This document shows positions 1-8,852 of a stretch of DNA of 64,000 nt, piece after piece (within the stretch, counting starts at the first letter, position 1; each line of letters starts with the position of its first letter). The notes beneath the pieces are model-generated. The model was not told the origin of the DNA, did no database searches, and worked only from the letters and a program-made list of their open reading frames with translations. Position numbers and translations under genes: made by a program. This DNA is from Hanstruepera ponticola (GTDB lineage: Bacteria > Bacteroidota > Bacteroidia > Flavobacteriales > Flavobacteriaceae): contig NZ_JABANC010000002.1 of NCBI RefSeq assembly GCF_012931685.1, positions 310,001-374,000 on the forward strand. The letters run 5' to 3'.

Positions 1-123
1 TTTTTTGGTTTGCACTTTAATTAGTCCTAACCGTAAAGTTTTTAGTAAATTGAACCAATCTTAATAACCTGTTATGGTACTATATTTAATCTTAATGGTA
101 TTCTAACGTAAAATTGACTGAAT

Positions 124-792
124 ATGAAATCTCTAATTACTATAACTAAAATAAGGCTGTTGAGCCTTGTGTTTTGTGCTTTGGCATGTAATGTATTGCA
201 TTCGCAAGAGGATGTTGATACAAATGGAGCGGTTGCATCCGATACTACAGCATCAAAAAAACAATATAAACGTGTTAGTGACTTTAAAGTTTATGGAGGA
301 TTAACCTTCAGTGATATTGTTGAATCCAGTGATGCTTACGAATTTGGATTTTCCACTGGGTTTAATGCTGGTATTGCTTTTCGAAAAGGCCGATTTGCTT
401 ATTGGGAAATAGGGGCACATTACAATGGCTCCATTATCCTTTTGGAGGAAACTTCTCCCTCTAGTAATCAAACATTAGGAAGTCTTGGAATACAACAAAT
501 AGAAATGCCTGTAGTAGTAGGTCTCAACCTGCTCTCCCCTGTAAGACGTCTGTTTGGTTTACGGGTCTTTGCTGGCTTATCACCAGGTTATATTTTTAAT
601 GTTTCAGACAATGATTTAAATCTTACCAAAGATGACCTTAATGCGTTCCAAATATTAGGACAGGCTGGTATTGGTGTAGACATTGTCTTCCTATTTATAG
701 ATGCTGGTTACAAACGCGGATTAAACGATCTCTTAAAAGACCAAAATTCGCAGCTATCGCAGTTTTTCTTAAATTTAGGATTTAGGTTTTAA
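124..792 (+). CDS. Outer-membrane beta-barrel protein (PorT-like fold)
   Basis: The 222-residue product has an N-terminal signal peptide of about 27 residues ending in a Ser-Gln cleavage region. A mature part follows with alternating aromatic and polar stretches, and the protein ends in an aromatic residue (LNLGFRF), as integral outer-membrane barrels usually do. The pattern fits the small outer-membrane beta-barrel families common in Bacteroidota, so it should sit in the outer membrane. A specific substrate or partner cannot be read from the sequence. It is a single gene, separated by about 250 bp from the next unit. The family call is fairly safe; the biological role is unknown. Confidence 0.75.
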   Translation: MKSLITITKIRLLSLVFCALACNVLHSQEDVDTNGAVASDTTASKKQYKRVSDFKVYGGLTFSDIVESSDAYEFGFSTGFNAGIAFRKGRFAYWEIGAHYNGSIILLEETSPSSNQTLGSLGIQQIEMPVVVGLNLLSPVRRLFGLRVFAGLSPGYIFNVSDNDLNLTKDDLNAFQILGQAGIGVDIVFLFIDAGYKRGLNDLLKDQNSQLSQFFLNLGFRF

Positions 793-979
793 CACATGAA
801 ACCAAAAAAAACTTAAAAACAAAATATGAAACTATTTAGTATTATTTAATGATTCAGGATTATGCAAGCTATTTAATTAATTCGAAAATCCGTATGTTAA
901 ATGATGATTATTAAATTTATAAAAAAATGATTCTTTTGTTAAACCTGACAATTATCATTTTTAAACAACACTAATTAAT

Positions 980-987
980 TAACTTTG
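980..987 (+). promoter_or_regulatory. Candidate -7 promoter element for the M20 peptidase unit
   Basis: TAACTTTG matches the Bacteroidota sigma-ABfr -7 consensus TAnnTTTG exactly. It lies 57 bp before the peptidase start, giving a plausible leader of about 50 nt. The -33 region is only a T-run, so support comes mainly from the -7 match and its position. Confidence 0.5.
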
Positions 988-1044
988 CAATGTTACTTCG
1001 GTAATATAAACGAAAAATAAACTACTTCATTAAATCTTACAACC

Positions 1045-2604
1045 ATGCCAAAAAAAACAAACACGATTCTTATTTTATTGATTACTTTATTCGTATTCAA
1101 TTGTAATCAAAAAGCTGAACAAACGGAAGAAAAAAAGCAACCAACCGAATCTGTAAACCTTGATGACTTTACCTCCAAACAAATGACAGGTATCGAACAA
1201 ATAACTGTTGATGTTGATTTAGATGGTGCTGTACAACGTCTATCAAAAGCGGTTACGTTTAAAACCATTTCTAATCAAGATAGAGATGATTTTGACACCA
1301 AAGCTTTTACAGATTATCACAAATTTTTAGAGCAATCGTACCCATTGGTGCATAAAACGCTAAAAAAAGAAATACATGGCGACCCAAGACCTTATAGTTT
1401 ACTTTACACTTGGGAAGGAAAAGATCCTAATTTAGAACCCGCCTTATTTTATGCGCATATGGATGTTGTTCCCGTTCCAGAAGAATCTAGAGATCAATGG
1501 AAACAAGATCCTTTTGCTGGAACCGTAGCAGATGGTTACATCTGGGGACGTGGTGTTTTGGATGATAAAAATCAAATCCATGCTATTTTGGAAGCTGCTG
1601 AAATGAAACTAAAAGAAGGTTGGCAGCCAGCTCGTACCCTTTATTTTGTATTTGGACAAGATGAAGAAGTAGGTGGTGCTGAAGGTGCTAAAAAAATTGC
1701 TGATGTTTTAGAAGAACGCGGTATAGAACGCTTTGCTTACGTTATGGATGAGTCTGCTCCATTAACTCCTGGTATATTCCCAGGTATTAAAGACAACACA
1801 GCCTTAATTGGTATTGCTCAAAAAGGGTTTATTAGTTTAGAATTAGCAATACATGGTGTTGGTGGACATTCGTCTATGCCTCCTGAAGAGTCTAACATAG
1901 GTATTTTAGCGGAAGCCATTACCAAATTAGAAGCTGCTCAATTTCCTTATAAAATACACCCAGCTGTTAGGTCACAATACCGTTATATGGGACCAGAATT
2001 AGATGAAGAACTAAAACCATTATACGCAGCGGTAGCATTTGGTAAAGATGATGAGTTAACTGAAGCGGAACAAAAATTTATAGATGCCATGGCTGGAAAT
2101 GAGGTGACTCGAGCCATGCTTCATACCACGATTGCCGTAACCATGTTTAATGCTGGTATTAAAGATAACGTTCTACCCCCTTCAGCAACAGCTGTTGTGA
2201 ATTTTAGACCTATGCCAGGAGATACACCAGAAGTCATTATGGAACACGTTAAAAATGCCATTAAAGATGACCGTATCACCATGCGAGACATTTCTGCATC
2301 TACTCCTGCAACAAACATAGCCGAAGTAGGCAATCCTGCTTATAATATGCTCGAAAAAACCATTCGTCAAATTTATGGTAACGACTTAATTGTATCGCCT
2401 TTCTTTGTAGTTGGTGGTTCAGACTCCAAACACTTTCAAGCTAGAGATTTTGCTCCAGATGTTTATACCATTACAGCCATTCAATTAGAAAACACTGAAG
2501 AATTTAAAGGCTTCCATGGTGTAAATGAACGTATATTGGTTGAGGAATATGCAAAATCTATTGGCTTCTTTTATACCATATTTGATAATTTAGAGGAATT
2601 GTAA
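1045..2604 (+). CDS. M20 family metallopeptidase, lipoprotein (carboxypeptidase S / PM20D1-like)
   Basis: This 519-residue protein begins with a signal peptide ending at Cys20, so it is probably a lipoprotein facing the periplasm. The M20 zinc-peptidase core is clear: YAHMDVVP (His138, Asp140), WGRGVLDDKN (metal-bridging Asp around 173) and GQDEEVGG (catalytic and metal Glu around 207-208), with a late GGSDSKHF motif and a C-terminal HGVNE. Length and motifs suit the carboxypeptidase S/PM20D1 branch, which cleaves or forms N-acyl or peptidyl amino acids. It is the first gene of a tight unit; the next gene starts 3 bp after its stop. The family is confident; the natural substrate is not known. 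Confidence 0.92.
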   Translation: MPKKTNTILILLITLFVFNCNQKAEQTEEKKQPTESVNLDDFTSKQMTGIEQITVDVDLDGAVQRLSKAVTFKTISNQDRDDFDTKAFTDYHKFLEQSYPLVHKTLKKEIHGDPRPYSLLYTWEGKDPNLEPALFYAHMDVVPVPEESRDQWKQDPFAGTVADGYIWGRGVLDDKNQIHAILEAAEMKLKEGWQPARTLYFVFGQDEEVGGAEGAKKIADVLEERGIERFAYVMDESAPLTPGIFPGIKDNTALIGIAQKGFISLELAIHGVGGHSSMPPEESNIGILAEAITKLEAAQFPYKIHPAVRSQYRYMGPELDEELKPLYAAVAFGKDDELTEAEQKFIDAMAGNEVTRAMLHTTIAVTMFNAGIKDNVLPPSATAVVNFRPMPGDTPEVIMEHVKNAIKDDRITMRDISASTPATNIAEVGNPAYNMLEKTIRQIYGNDLIVSPFFVVGGSDSKHFQARDFAPDVYTITAIQLENTEEFKGFHGVNERILVEEYAKSIGFFYTIFDNLEEL

Positions 2605-2607
2605 CGC

Positions 2608-3858
2608 ATGATGTTAAAATATTATTTTTTCAGTATTGCGCTAATCTTATCGTCTACAGCAATCGCACAAATAGAAACCTCAAAGGATTCTACTCAAAAT
2701 CAATTGGTCATTCCCGATAAGGATGTTAAAGAAGATATCTTAAAAACGGCCAAAGAAGGTTTAGCGAGTGATGATTTTCCAGGATCATGGCCTATGTTTG
2801 GAACTGATCTTCGACTAAAACTTGGCGGCTATGTAAAAGCGGATTTTATTTATGATTTTGATGGAACAACTGATAAAAGTCAATTTCTAATGTCTACAAT
2901 ACCTGTAAGAGGTGAACCGGAATATGATAATGAAGGCTATACGTCATTCACTGCTAAAGAAACCCGTTTTCATATAGATTTAAGACGCTTTGCTGAAGAT
3001 AAAATTCCCTTACAACTATTTATTGAAGGTGACTTTTTTTCAGATGGCAATCAGTTTAGATTACGGCATGCTTACATTACGGCAGGAGATTTTATTATAG
3101 GACAAACCTGGACCACACTGTCGTTTTTAGAATCTATGGCCTTTATGATTGACTTTGCCGCTGGTGATGCTCTTTTTGGAGGGCGTTCAGTACAAATTAG
3201 ATACCAAAAGCAAGTATCTGAAAAAATAAAAATTGCTGCTGCTCTTGAGTACTTAAGCTTTTTAGGCATTGAAAACCCCAATAATTTAGATGGACAAGCA
3301 AACGTAAAGTTTCCCTTACTGGCACTCAGAATGGACTATAAGTGGAAAACTGGTGTGCTTTGGACAGGTGCCAGTTTAGCGCAATTGCGATGGGATGGTG
3401 GTTCTACGGGACCATCAGATCAAACCGTGCAATGGGCATTGGTTGTTGCAGGACGGCAATATATTGGTAAGAATAACTATTTCACATATAATTTTAATTA
3501 TGGTAATGCCTATGGGGAAAATATCATCGCATTTGCTGGTAGTAATGGCAATGCTGTCCTTAATGCCAATGGAAAATTGGATCCCATGATAGCTAAATCG
3601 GCATTGTTAGGTTTTATGCACAGATGGAGCCTTAAACTGGAATCTAATTTTAATTATGCCTACGGCTGGTTGGATTCACCAGACTCGAGAGCACCCTTTT
3701 CCTTAAAACGAGGTGGTGTAGGTCATGCCAATCTTATTTACCAATTTGATAAAAACTTCTCTATTGGTGCTGAATATATGTGGGGTGAACAACGCACCAC
3801 CAATGATGCCTATGGTGCCGCACATAGAATACAGACCATGGCAAAATTTGAATTTTAA
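2608..3858 (+). CDS. DcaP-like outer-membrane porin
   Basis: This 416-residue protein has a signal peptide (cleavage near AIAQ, residue 21) and a beta-barrel body. The passages LRLKLGGYVKADFIYDF and YITAGDFIIGQTWTTLSF are typical of the DcaP trimeric porin family, whose members take up dicarboxylates or other small anionic compounds. An N-terminal segment of about 40 residues before the barrel could be the short helical region seen in DcaP proteins. It lies between an M20 peptidase and another outer-membrane protein in one unit, with gaps of 3 and 13 bp, so it may import the peptidase's substrate or export its product. Two ATG codons stand in tandem at the start; the first was used. Confidence 0.82.
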   Translation: MMLKYYFFSIALILSSTAIAQIETSKDSTQNQLVIPDKDVKEDILKTAKEGLASDDFPGSWPMFGTDLRLKLGGYVKADFIYDFDGTTDKSQFLMSTIPVRGEPEYDNEGYTSFTAKETRFHIDLRRFAEDKIPLQLFIEGDFFSDGNQFRLRHAYITAGDFIIGQTWTTLSFLESMAFMIDFAAGDALFGGRSVQIRYQKQVSEKIKIAAALEYLSFLGIENPNNLDGQANVKFPLLALRMDYKWKTGVLWTGASLAQLRWDGGSTGPSDQTVQWALVVAGRQYIGKNNYFTYNFNYGNAYGENIIAFAGSNGNAVLNANGKLDPMIAKSALLGFMHRWSLKLESNFNYAYGWLDSPDSRAPFSLKRGGVGHANLIYQFDKNFSIGAEYMWGEQRTTNDAYGAAHRIQTMAKFEF

Positions 3859-3871
3859 AAAATATAAAATA

Positions 3872-4771
3872 ATGAAAAACAAATACTTATTATCAACAAT
3901 TTGTCTGCTTTTTACAATAGCAACATTGAATGCTCAAGATGAAAAACCAGAAAAAAGTGCTGCCGATTTAGCTAAAGAATTGGCTAACCCTAATGCCACA
4001 TTAGGGCAAATGTTATTTCCTATAGATTTTATTGGCTATAATGGCGATATCAATAATGCCAGTAGCCAAAGTGCTTCGGTTATTAGTTTTCAACCGTCGT
4101 TACCTATACCAATTTCTGAAGGATTAAATTTATATGTACGACCTTTAATTCCTATGTATATTTCACAACCTACAATTACAGCCAATGGTTTTGAACAAAA
4201 GTCTGGACTTGGTAATATTAGTGCAGATGTGGCTATAGGTAAGACTTGGACTTCTAAATGGATAACTTTAGTTGGTGTTTTCGGAAGTTTCAGAACAGCT
4301 TCGGATGAAGCATTACGAGCAAATTATACCACATTAGGTCCAGAAATGATGATTGCAAAACTAACCAGTTTTGGAGCGCTAGGTATCATTGTTAGTCATG
4401 CATGGAGTGTTGGTAGTGGTAAAGATGCTGACCCTACCAGTTCAGCTATATTACCTGATGACTTTTGGGCTACTTCTGGTCCATCGGCAGATGGTATAAG
4501 CATAACGGCTGGACAATACTTTTATACCATTAATCTAAATAAAGGATGGCAAATTACAGCCTCTCCAACTTACGCCTACAATCACAATGCTACTGATGGC
4601 AATAAATTTACATTACCTATTGGTACAGGTATTCAAAAAGTAACAAGAATTGGAAAGCTTCCAGTGAGATTTGGTGCACAGTATTGGTATTATGTTGCAT
4701 CGCCTGAAGCCTTTGGTCCTCAGCATCAATTTAGAATAACTATTGCGCCAGTAGTTCCTTTACCATGGTAG
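3872..4771 (+). CDS. Putative outer-membrane transporter, neuromedin-U-like family
   Basis: The 299-residue product has a signal peptide MKNKYLLSTICLLFTIATLNA. The reading frame is open further upstream, but ATG 3872 was chosen because it starts a proper signal peptide and lies just after the preceding stop; an earlier start would overlap the porin by over 130 bp. The segment LANPNATLGQML followed by SVISFQPSLPIPISEGLNLY and VRPLIPM resembles a family of bacterial outer-membrane proteins often mislabelled neuromedin U in databases. These are predicted barrels of unknown transport function. It is the third gene of the peptidase/porin unit. Confidence 0.7.
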   Translation: MKNKYLLSTICLLFTIATLNAQDEKPEKSAADLAKELANPNATLGQMLFPIDFIGYNGDINNASSQSASVISFQPSLPIPISEGLNLYVRPLIPMYISQPTITANGFEQKSGLGNISADVAIGKTWTSKWITLVGVFGSFRTASDEALRANYTTLGPEMMIAKLTSFGALGIIVSHAWSVGSGKDADPTSSAILPDDFWATSGPSADGISITAGQYFYTINLNKGWQITASPTYAYNHNATDGNKFTLPIGTGIQKVTRIGKLPVRFGAQYWYYVASPEAFGPQHQFRITIAPVVPLPW

Positions 4772-4796
4772 TGCAAAGAACGCCTTTCAAAATTTG

Positions 4797-5870
4797 ATGA
4801 GAAACATCTCCATCCTATTAAGTCTGCTTTTTATTACAACTCTTTCAATAGGGCAAAATAAAACTCAAGATAGCTTGAATCACACTCAAGTGAACGAAAA
4901 AAATCTGGACTTTACGGTTATGCCTTTTTTAAGTTATAACCGAAATTTAAAGTTTATGTTTGGTGGCATACCTATGGCGATGTACAAACTAAATAAACAG
5001 GATAGTATATCGCCTAAATCCTTATCTGGTGTTGCTGGTGTGTACACTACTAACAAATCGTATTTTGTTGGTGTATTCAATAAGTTCTATTTCAATGAAG
5101 ACCGTTGGCGTGGTACCTTATTTTTAGGTTTAGGAGACCTTAACTCGCAATTTTTTGCAGGTGAGTTTAATAGTGCTGACTTTTACAATTATGCTACCAA
5201 TGCTACTATATTCAGCATCGGCATTCAAAGAAGAATAATCAACAATTTATACGGTGGTTTAACCTACACCTATGCCAGTTATAATACGGTTTTTGAAGAT
5301 AATATTGTAGACGAATCAACCACAGTAACCCATGGCTTGGAACTAAACGCCTTATTCGATACACGAGACGATGTATATTATGCCACAAAAGGCCATATGG
5401 TTAATGCGAAATGGATTACCTATGCCGAATGGTTTGGAAACGATGCTAGTGCTAATAAAATAACTGCCAACTATAACAAATATTTTCCTGTTAGAGATAA
5501 AACAGATGTATTTGCGGCACGTTTTTCTGGTACTTTTGGATTGGGTAATATTGCTTTTGAACAACAAGCTATTGTAGGCGGTAATGATATTAGAGGTTAT
5601 TCAGAAGGTAAATACCGTGGGAATACCGTTATGGCACTTCAAGGCGAATACCGACTTAATTTCGCAAAACGTATGGGTGTTATAGGCTTTGCTGGTATAG
5701 CCACACTATTTGGTGCTGATAACAACGATTTTAATGGTGAAGTTTTACCTGGTGGAGGCGTTGGATTTCGCTATAGGGCGTTTAAAGACACTAAATTCAA
5801 CATTGGTCTAGATGCCGCCCTTGGTAAAGATGATTGGGGTGTGTATTTTAGAATTGGAGAAGCGTTCTAA
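4797..5870 (+). CDS. Omp85/BamA-like outer-membrane barrel protein without POTRA domains
   Basis: The 357-residue product has a signal peptide (MRNISILLSLLFITTLSIGQ) and a barrel carrying the Omp85-type lid-lock motif in the form GGNDIRGYSEGKYRGN at about residues 262-277. It is far shorter than BamA, and no POTRA domains are visible between signal and barrel, so it belongs to the short surface-antigen/D15-like proteins. A TTG three bases upstream is also in frame, but the ATG at 4797 is preferred. It lies 25 bp after the neuromedin-like gene in the same unit. A role in translocating or inserting a substrate, or in lipid handling, is possible but not shown. Confidence 0.8.
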   Translation: MRNISILLSLLFITTLSIGQNKTQDSLNHTQVNEKNLDFTVMPFLSYNRNLKFMFGGIPMAMYKLNKQDSISPKSLSGVAGVYTTNKSYFVGVFNKFYFNEDRWRGTLFLGLGDLNSQFFAGEFNSADFYNYATNATIFSIGIQRRIINNLYGGLTYTYASYNTVFEDNIVDESTTVTHGLELNALFDTRDDVYYATKGHMVNAKWITYAEWFGNDASANKITANYNKYFPVRDKTDVFAARFSGTFGLGNIAFEQQAIVGGNDIRGYSEGKYRGNTVMALQGEYRLNFAKRMGVIGFAGIATLFGADNNDFNGEVLPGGGVGFRYRAFKDTKFNIGLDAALGKDDWGVYFRIGEAF

Positions 5871-5906
5871 AATCATTTAAAAGCTATAATCCATATTTTT
5901 TATTGT

Positions 5907-6335
5907 ATGAGTATCAAAAAAAAGACACTTAAAAATGTTGTGGATAGCAAATTAAAAACTCTAAATATCATTTTTAGAGTTTTAATTGTTTTCATGTCTG
6001 TAGTAGTTTTGTATGATGCTTTTGTATATGGTACGCCACTTTATTATATGCTATTCTTTTTTGGTGGTATAGTTATTGGAAAACTATATTTAAAATTATA
6101 CTCCATTAAGAAAAATGAAGAAACAGGAAAATTCCATTTAAACAGTGGCATATTAAACATTGTAATCACACTAGTTCTTTTATCACTGCGTTTTATATTT
6201 GGAAAACAAATTCTGGATTCTTTCGAGTTTCAATATACTAGTGATGCACTGTATTTGTTTTTTATAGGTCTTTACAAATCGAAATGGAAAGCCATTGTAC
6301 ATCATTTAGAGAATAAATTATTCAGTAACTTCTAA
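5907..6335 (+). CDS. Small integral membrane protein of unknown function
   Basis: The 142-residue product has a charged N-terminus (MSIKKKTLKNVVDSKLK) and about four hydrophobic stretches, near residues 20-40, 43-63, 80-100 and 107-125. It is therefore probably an inner-membrane protein. I do not recognise the family. It starts 36 bp after the Omp85-like gene and is the likely last gene of the peptidase/porin unit. No catalytic motif is visible. Confidence 0.6.
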   Translation: MSIKKKTLKNVVDSKLKTLNIIFRVLIVFMSVVVLYDAFVYGTPLYYMLFFFGGIVIGKLYLKLYSIKKNEETGKFHLNSGILNIVITLVLLSLRFIFGKQILDSFEFQYTSDALYLFFIGLYKSKWKAIVHHLENKLFSNF

Positions 6336-6344
6336 AATAGAAAA

Positions 6345-6363
6345 GCCCAACATAACGTTGGGC
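6345..6363 (-). terminator. Rho-independent terminator of the T9SS cargo gene
   Basis: A perfect 7-bp stem (GCCCAAC / GTTGGGC) with a 5-nt loop is followed on the minus strand by TTTTCTATTTT. It lies about 45 bp beyond the stop of the minus-strand gene. On the plus strand no T-run follows, so it mainly serves the minus strand, although the hairpin could also slow plus-strand readthrough. Confidence 0.8.
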
Positions 6364-6408
6364 CCTTCAGCAATTAACCAAATACTGGTTAGCTAGTTAA
6401 TCTTACAA

Positions 6409-8727
6409 CTATCGTTTTATAATGCGTTTAACAATATGCTTACCTAGACTATCAGTAACTTTTACTAAATACACTCCTGAATTTAAATCTGATATATTGA
6501 TTTGTGATGCTTGGTTAACTTGTTTAACTTGAGCACCCAACATATTATAGATAACAACAGATTTTGCATGAGCACCTGGCTCTAACGCAATATTCATAAC
6601 ATCTTTAACAGGATTCGGGTAAATTAATAATTCAGCAGTATCCAAAGTTGGTGTCTCAACACTCAAGGTTTGATAAAGAACATCATATGCTATAATCCCT
6701 AAATCTGATGTTGATAAATAGGTTGTTACTCCTGTACCATCGTCAAGAAAATCAAATGCCATACTCACAGATGTACTGTATAATAATTCAGTTGCTGGCA
6801 CCATTGTCCAAGTTGTACCATTATCTGTAGAGAAATAAATAGCGGTTTCAGAAACTTGTGATGCATAAGTGGCTGCAACAATAACATCTGGGTTATTTGG
6901 ATCGTAAGCCACTTTCTGAACATTATTAGTCGCTAAAACTTGATTCCATGTAGTTGCACCATCGGTTGACTTCCAAACACCATTTGATGTAGCTAAAACA
7001 AATTCATTGGCATCATTAGCATTATTTAAGATTTGAAACACAAATTGAGATGTCACATTTAAATTTAGTCCAGCGCTCACATTACTCCAAGTAGTTCCAC
7101 GATCTGAACTTGACCACACTTCACCACCTATTCCGATTAATACATTTTGATTATTTGATGGGTCAACCCAAGTAGAATAATGTCTTTCTTCCGTAGGGAC
7201 CGTAATATCGATTATTGTCGGACTCCATGGGTCTGCACTTGTTACATCAATAATTTTTGTTCCGCTTCCAGAAAACACATCAAAAGACACCCATACTTCA
7301 TTAGTATTTACAGCATCAGGCTGCATGTGTAATACTGGATCCCAAAAACCTGTATAGAACATTTGAAACGTTTGACCATTATCGGTACTCACATTCAAAG
7401 CTCTGCCATTAAAATCTTCAACTGAAGAAAACAAACGCCCATATTGGTTTTTATCTACAAAAAACATTGGAGGCGCACTACCAGATGCAATATCAACACC
7501 CTGTACACCATAAGCTGTTTCAGAATCATCTGTAAGATTTTTAGCAACTACTCCACCTTGTATTCCGTAATATAAAAAGGGGTCTTCAGCACCTTCATTA
7601 TGTGAAACAGCTACTGACGTCGTGAATGAATAAGGTGTTTGGACTAAATCTAAAGTTATACCACCATCTGTAGAGCGATGAGGATACCAATTAGATGTAA
7701 AAAGCATTTCATCGACATCAAAAGGATTAAACGTAGCAGACAATCCAAAGTAATAGTTTGTTGGATCAAAAGATTCATGTATATAACTTGTCCAAGTTAC
7801 ACCGCCATCATAACTAATAACAATTTCATTTGTCTCAAGAATAAAAATTTCATCTTGATTAGTTGGGTGAAAAATAATTTCGTTAACCGCTTTGTCCCAA
7901 TACGTATCAAAAGGAACAGTTAACTCATTCCAATTTGTTCCGCCATCCAATGTTTGGTAAACTACTTCATCATCTCCCCATCCTGGATCAGATCCAATAA
8001 TCCAATGGTCAGCATCAAATGGATCTACAGCAACACCTCTAAAATTAATATCAGCAAAGTATTCTGTCCATGTAGTTCCAGCATCGTGACTTACTAAAAA
8101 TCCACCATTTACACCATTTGCTCCGTTTCCTCTTGTAATAAATAATTGATTTGGATTACTATGGTTAATTAAACTTTTATCAACTGATATTAAATTATTT
8201 GAGGCTTCATCGTAAACTAAAGTCCATGTTTGGCCACCATCTGCTGTATAATGCACACGATCGTAAGTATCAAACCCAACACGATAACCCTCATTATATA
8301 GCATGATATCGGTATCACTTTCGTAAATATTATAATCATCAATCCATCTATCAGAAGAATCATTATTCTGTGGTCTATTTATGGTAGTAATAGCCTGCGT
8401 TGATAAATTAAATAGGTGAATCGTATTATTTTCCGCAACATTAGCGCCTTTTAAAGCAAAACTTAAATGCGTATCATTTAGCATTCGTAATTCATCAATA
8501 TATCCTGAAGAAAGGGAATATAAAACATCCCAAGTAACGGCGTTGTCATTGGAAATTAAAATGTGGTTATTCATACTAGCCGCATAAACACGATTTTCTA
8601 CATTTTGATCGTAAACTAAATGGAAAATTCGACCATATTCTTCAGATCCTAAAAATGTGATTTGGGCGTTAGAAAATAATGTCCCTAGCATGAAGCATGT
8701 TGCAAGGAATAGTTTAAACTTTTTCAT
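6409..8727 (-). CDS. T9SS-secreted protein with ten Asp-box repeats (sortilin/BNR-like propeller)
   Basis: The 772-residue product has a signal peptide (MKKFKLFLATCFMLGTLFSNA) and ends in a type A T9SS sorting domain of about 75 residues: LLIYPNPVKDV, then VVIYNMLGAQV, then SGVYLVKVTD, with a basic end KRIIKR. Between them I count ten Asp-box-like motifs of the form SxDxGxTW, for example STDNGTTWTMVP, SHDAGTTWTEYF and SYDGGVTWTSYI. This fits a sortilin-type ten-bladed beta-propeller. It should be exported through the outer membrane and released or anchored at the cell surface. An in-frame ATG 18 bp upstream is possible; 8727 was preferred because the signal peptide begins there after an A-rich leader. 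No catalytic domain is seen, so a binding or adhesion role is likely. Confidence 0.88.
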   Translation of the reverse strand: MKKFKLFLATCFMLGTLFSNAQITFLGSEEYGRIFHLVYDQNVENRVYAASMNNHILISNDNAVTWDVLYSLSSGYIDELRMLNDTHLSFALKGANVAENNTIHLFNLSTQAITTINRPQNNDSSDRWIDDYNIYESDTDIMLYNEGYRVGFDTYDRVHYTADGGQTWTLVYDEASNNLISVDKSLINHSNPNQLFITRGNGANGVNGGFLVSHDAGTTWTEYFADINFRGVAVDPFDADHWIIGSDPGWGDDEVVYQTLDGGTNWNELTVPFDTYWDKAVNEIIFHPTNQDEIFILETNEIVISYDGGVTWTSYIHESFDPTNYYFGLSATFNPFDVDEMLFTSNWYPHRSTDGGITLDLVQTPYSFTTSVAVSHNEGAEDPFLYYGIQGGVVAKNLTDDSETAYGVQGVDIASGSAPPMFFVDKNQYGRLFSSVEDFNGRALNVSTDNGQTFQMFYTGFWDPVLHMQPDAVNTNEVWVSFDVFSGSGTKIIDVTSADPWSPTIIDITVPTEERHYSTWVDPSNNQNVLIGIGGEVWSSSDRGTTWSNVSAGLNLNVTSQFVFQILNNANDANEFVLATSNGVWKSTDGATTWNQVLATNNVQKVAYDPNNPDVIVAATYASQVSETAIYFSTDNGTTWTMVPATELLYSTSVSMAFDFLDDGTGVTTYLSTSDLGIIAYDVLYQTLSVETPTLDTAELLIYPNPVKDVMNIALEPGAHAKSVVIYNMLGAQVKQVNQASQINISDLNSGVYLVKVTDSLGKHIVKRIIKR

Positions 8728-8816
8728 TGTGTACTTTTTTTGCATTGTGATGTGATTTATAGATTTTTCACAAAAGTCAACAAATGATCTTGTTTAAACC
8801 GAATTTTATTCCGGAC

Positions 8817-8850
8817 AAAACGTGACATAATACATAAAAAACGTGATATA
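8817..8850. repeat. Short direct repeat with 21-bp period upstream of the T9SS cargo
   Basis: AAAACGTGACATA (8817-8829) recurs as AAAACGTGATATA (8838-8850), 12 of 13 bases identical, with a 21-bp period, about two helical turns. It lies about 90-125 bp upstream of the cargo start and just past the stop of the TPR-HTH regulator gene. It could be an operator; this is inference only. Confidence 0.4.
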
Positions 8851-8852
8851 GT

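Noticed and set aside
2121-2333. Antisense open frame inside the M20 peptidase gene
   Set aside because: It lies fully in a strong coding region, has no signal of its own and looks like a shadow frame.
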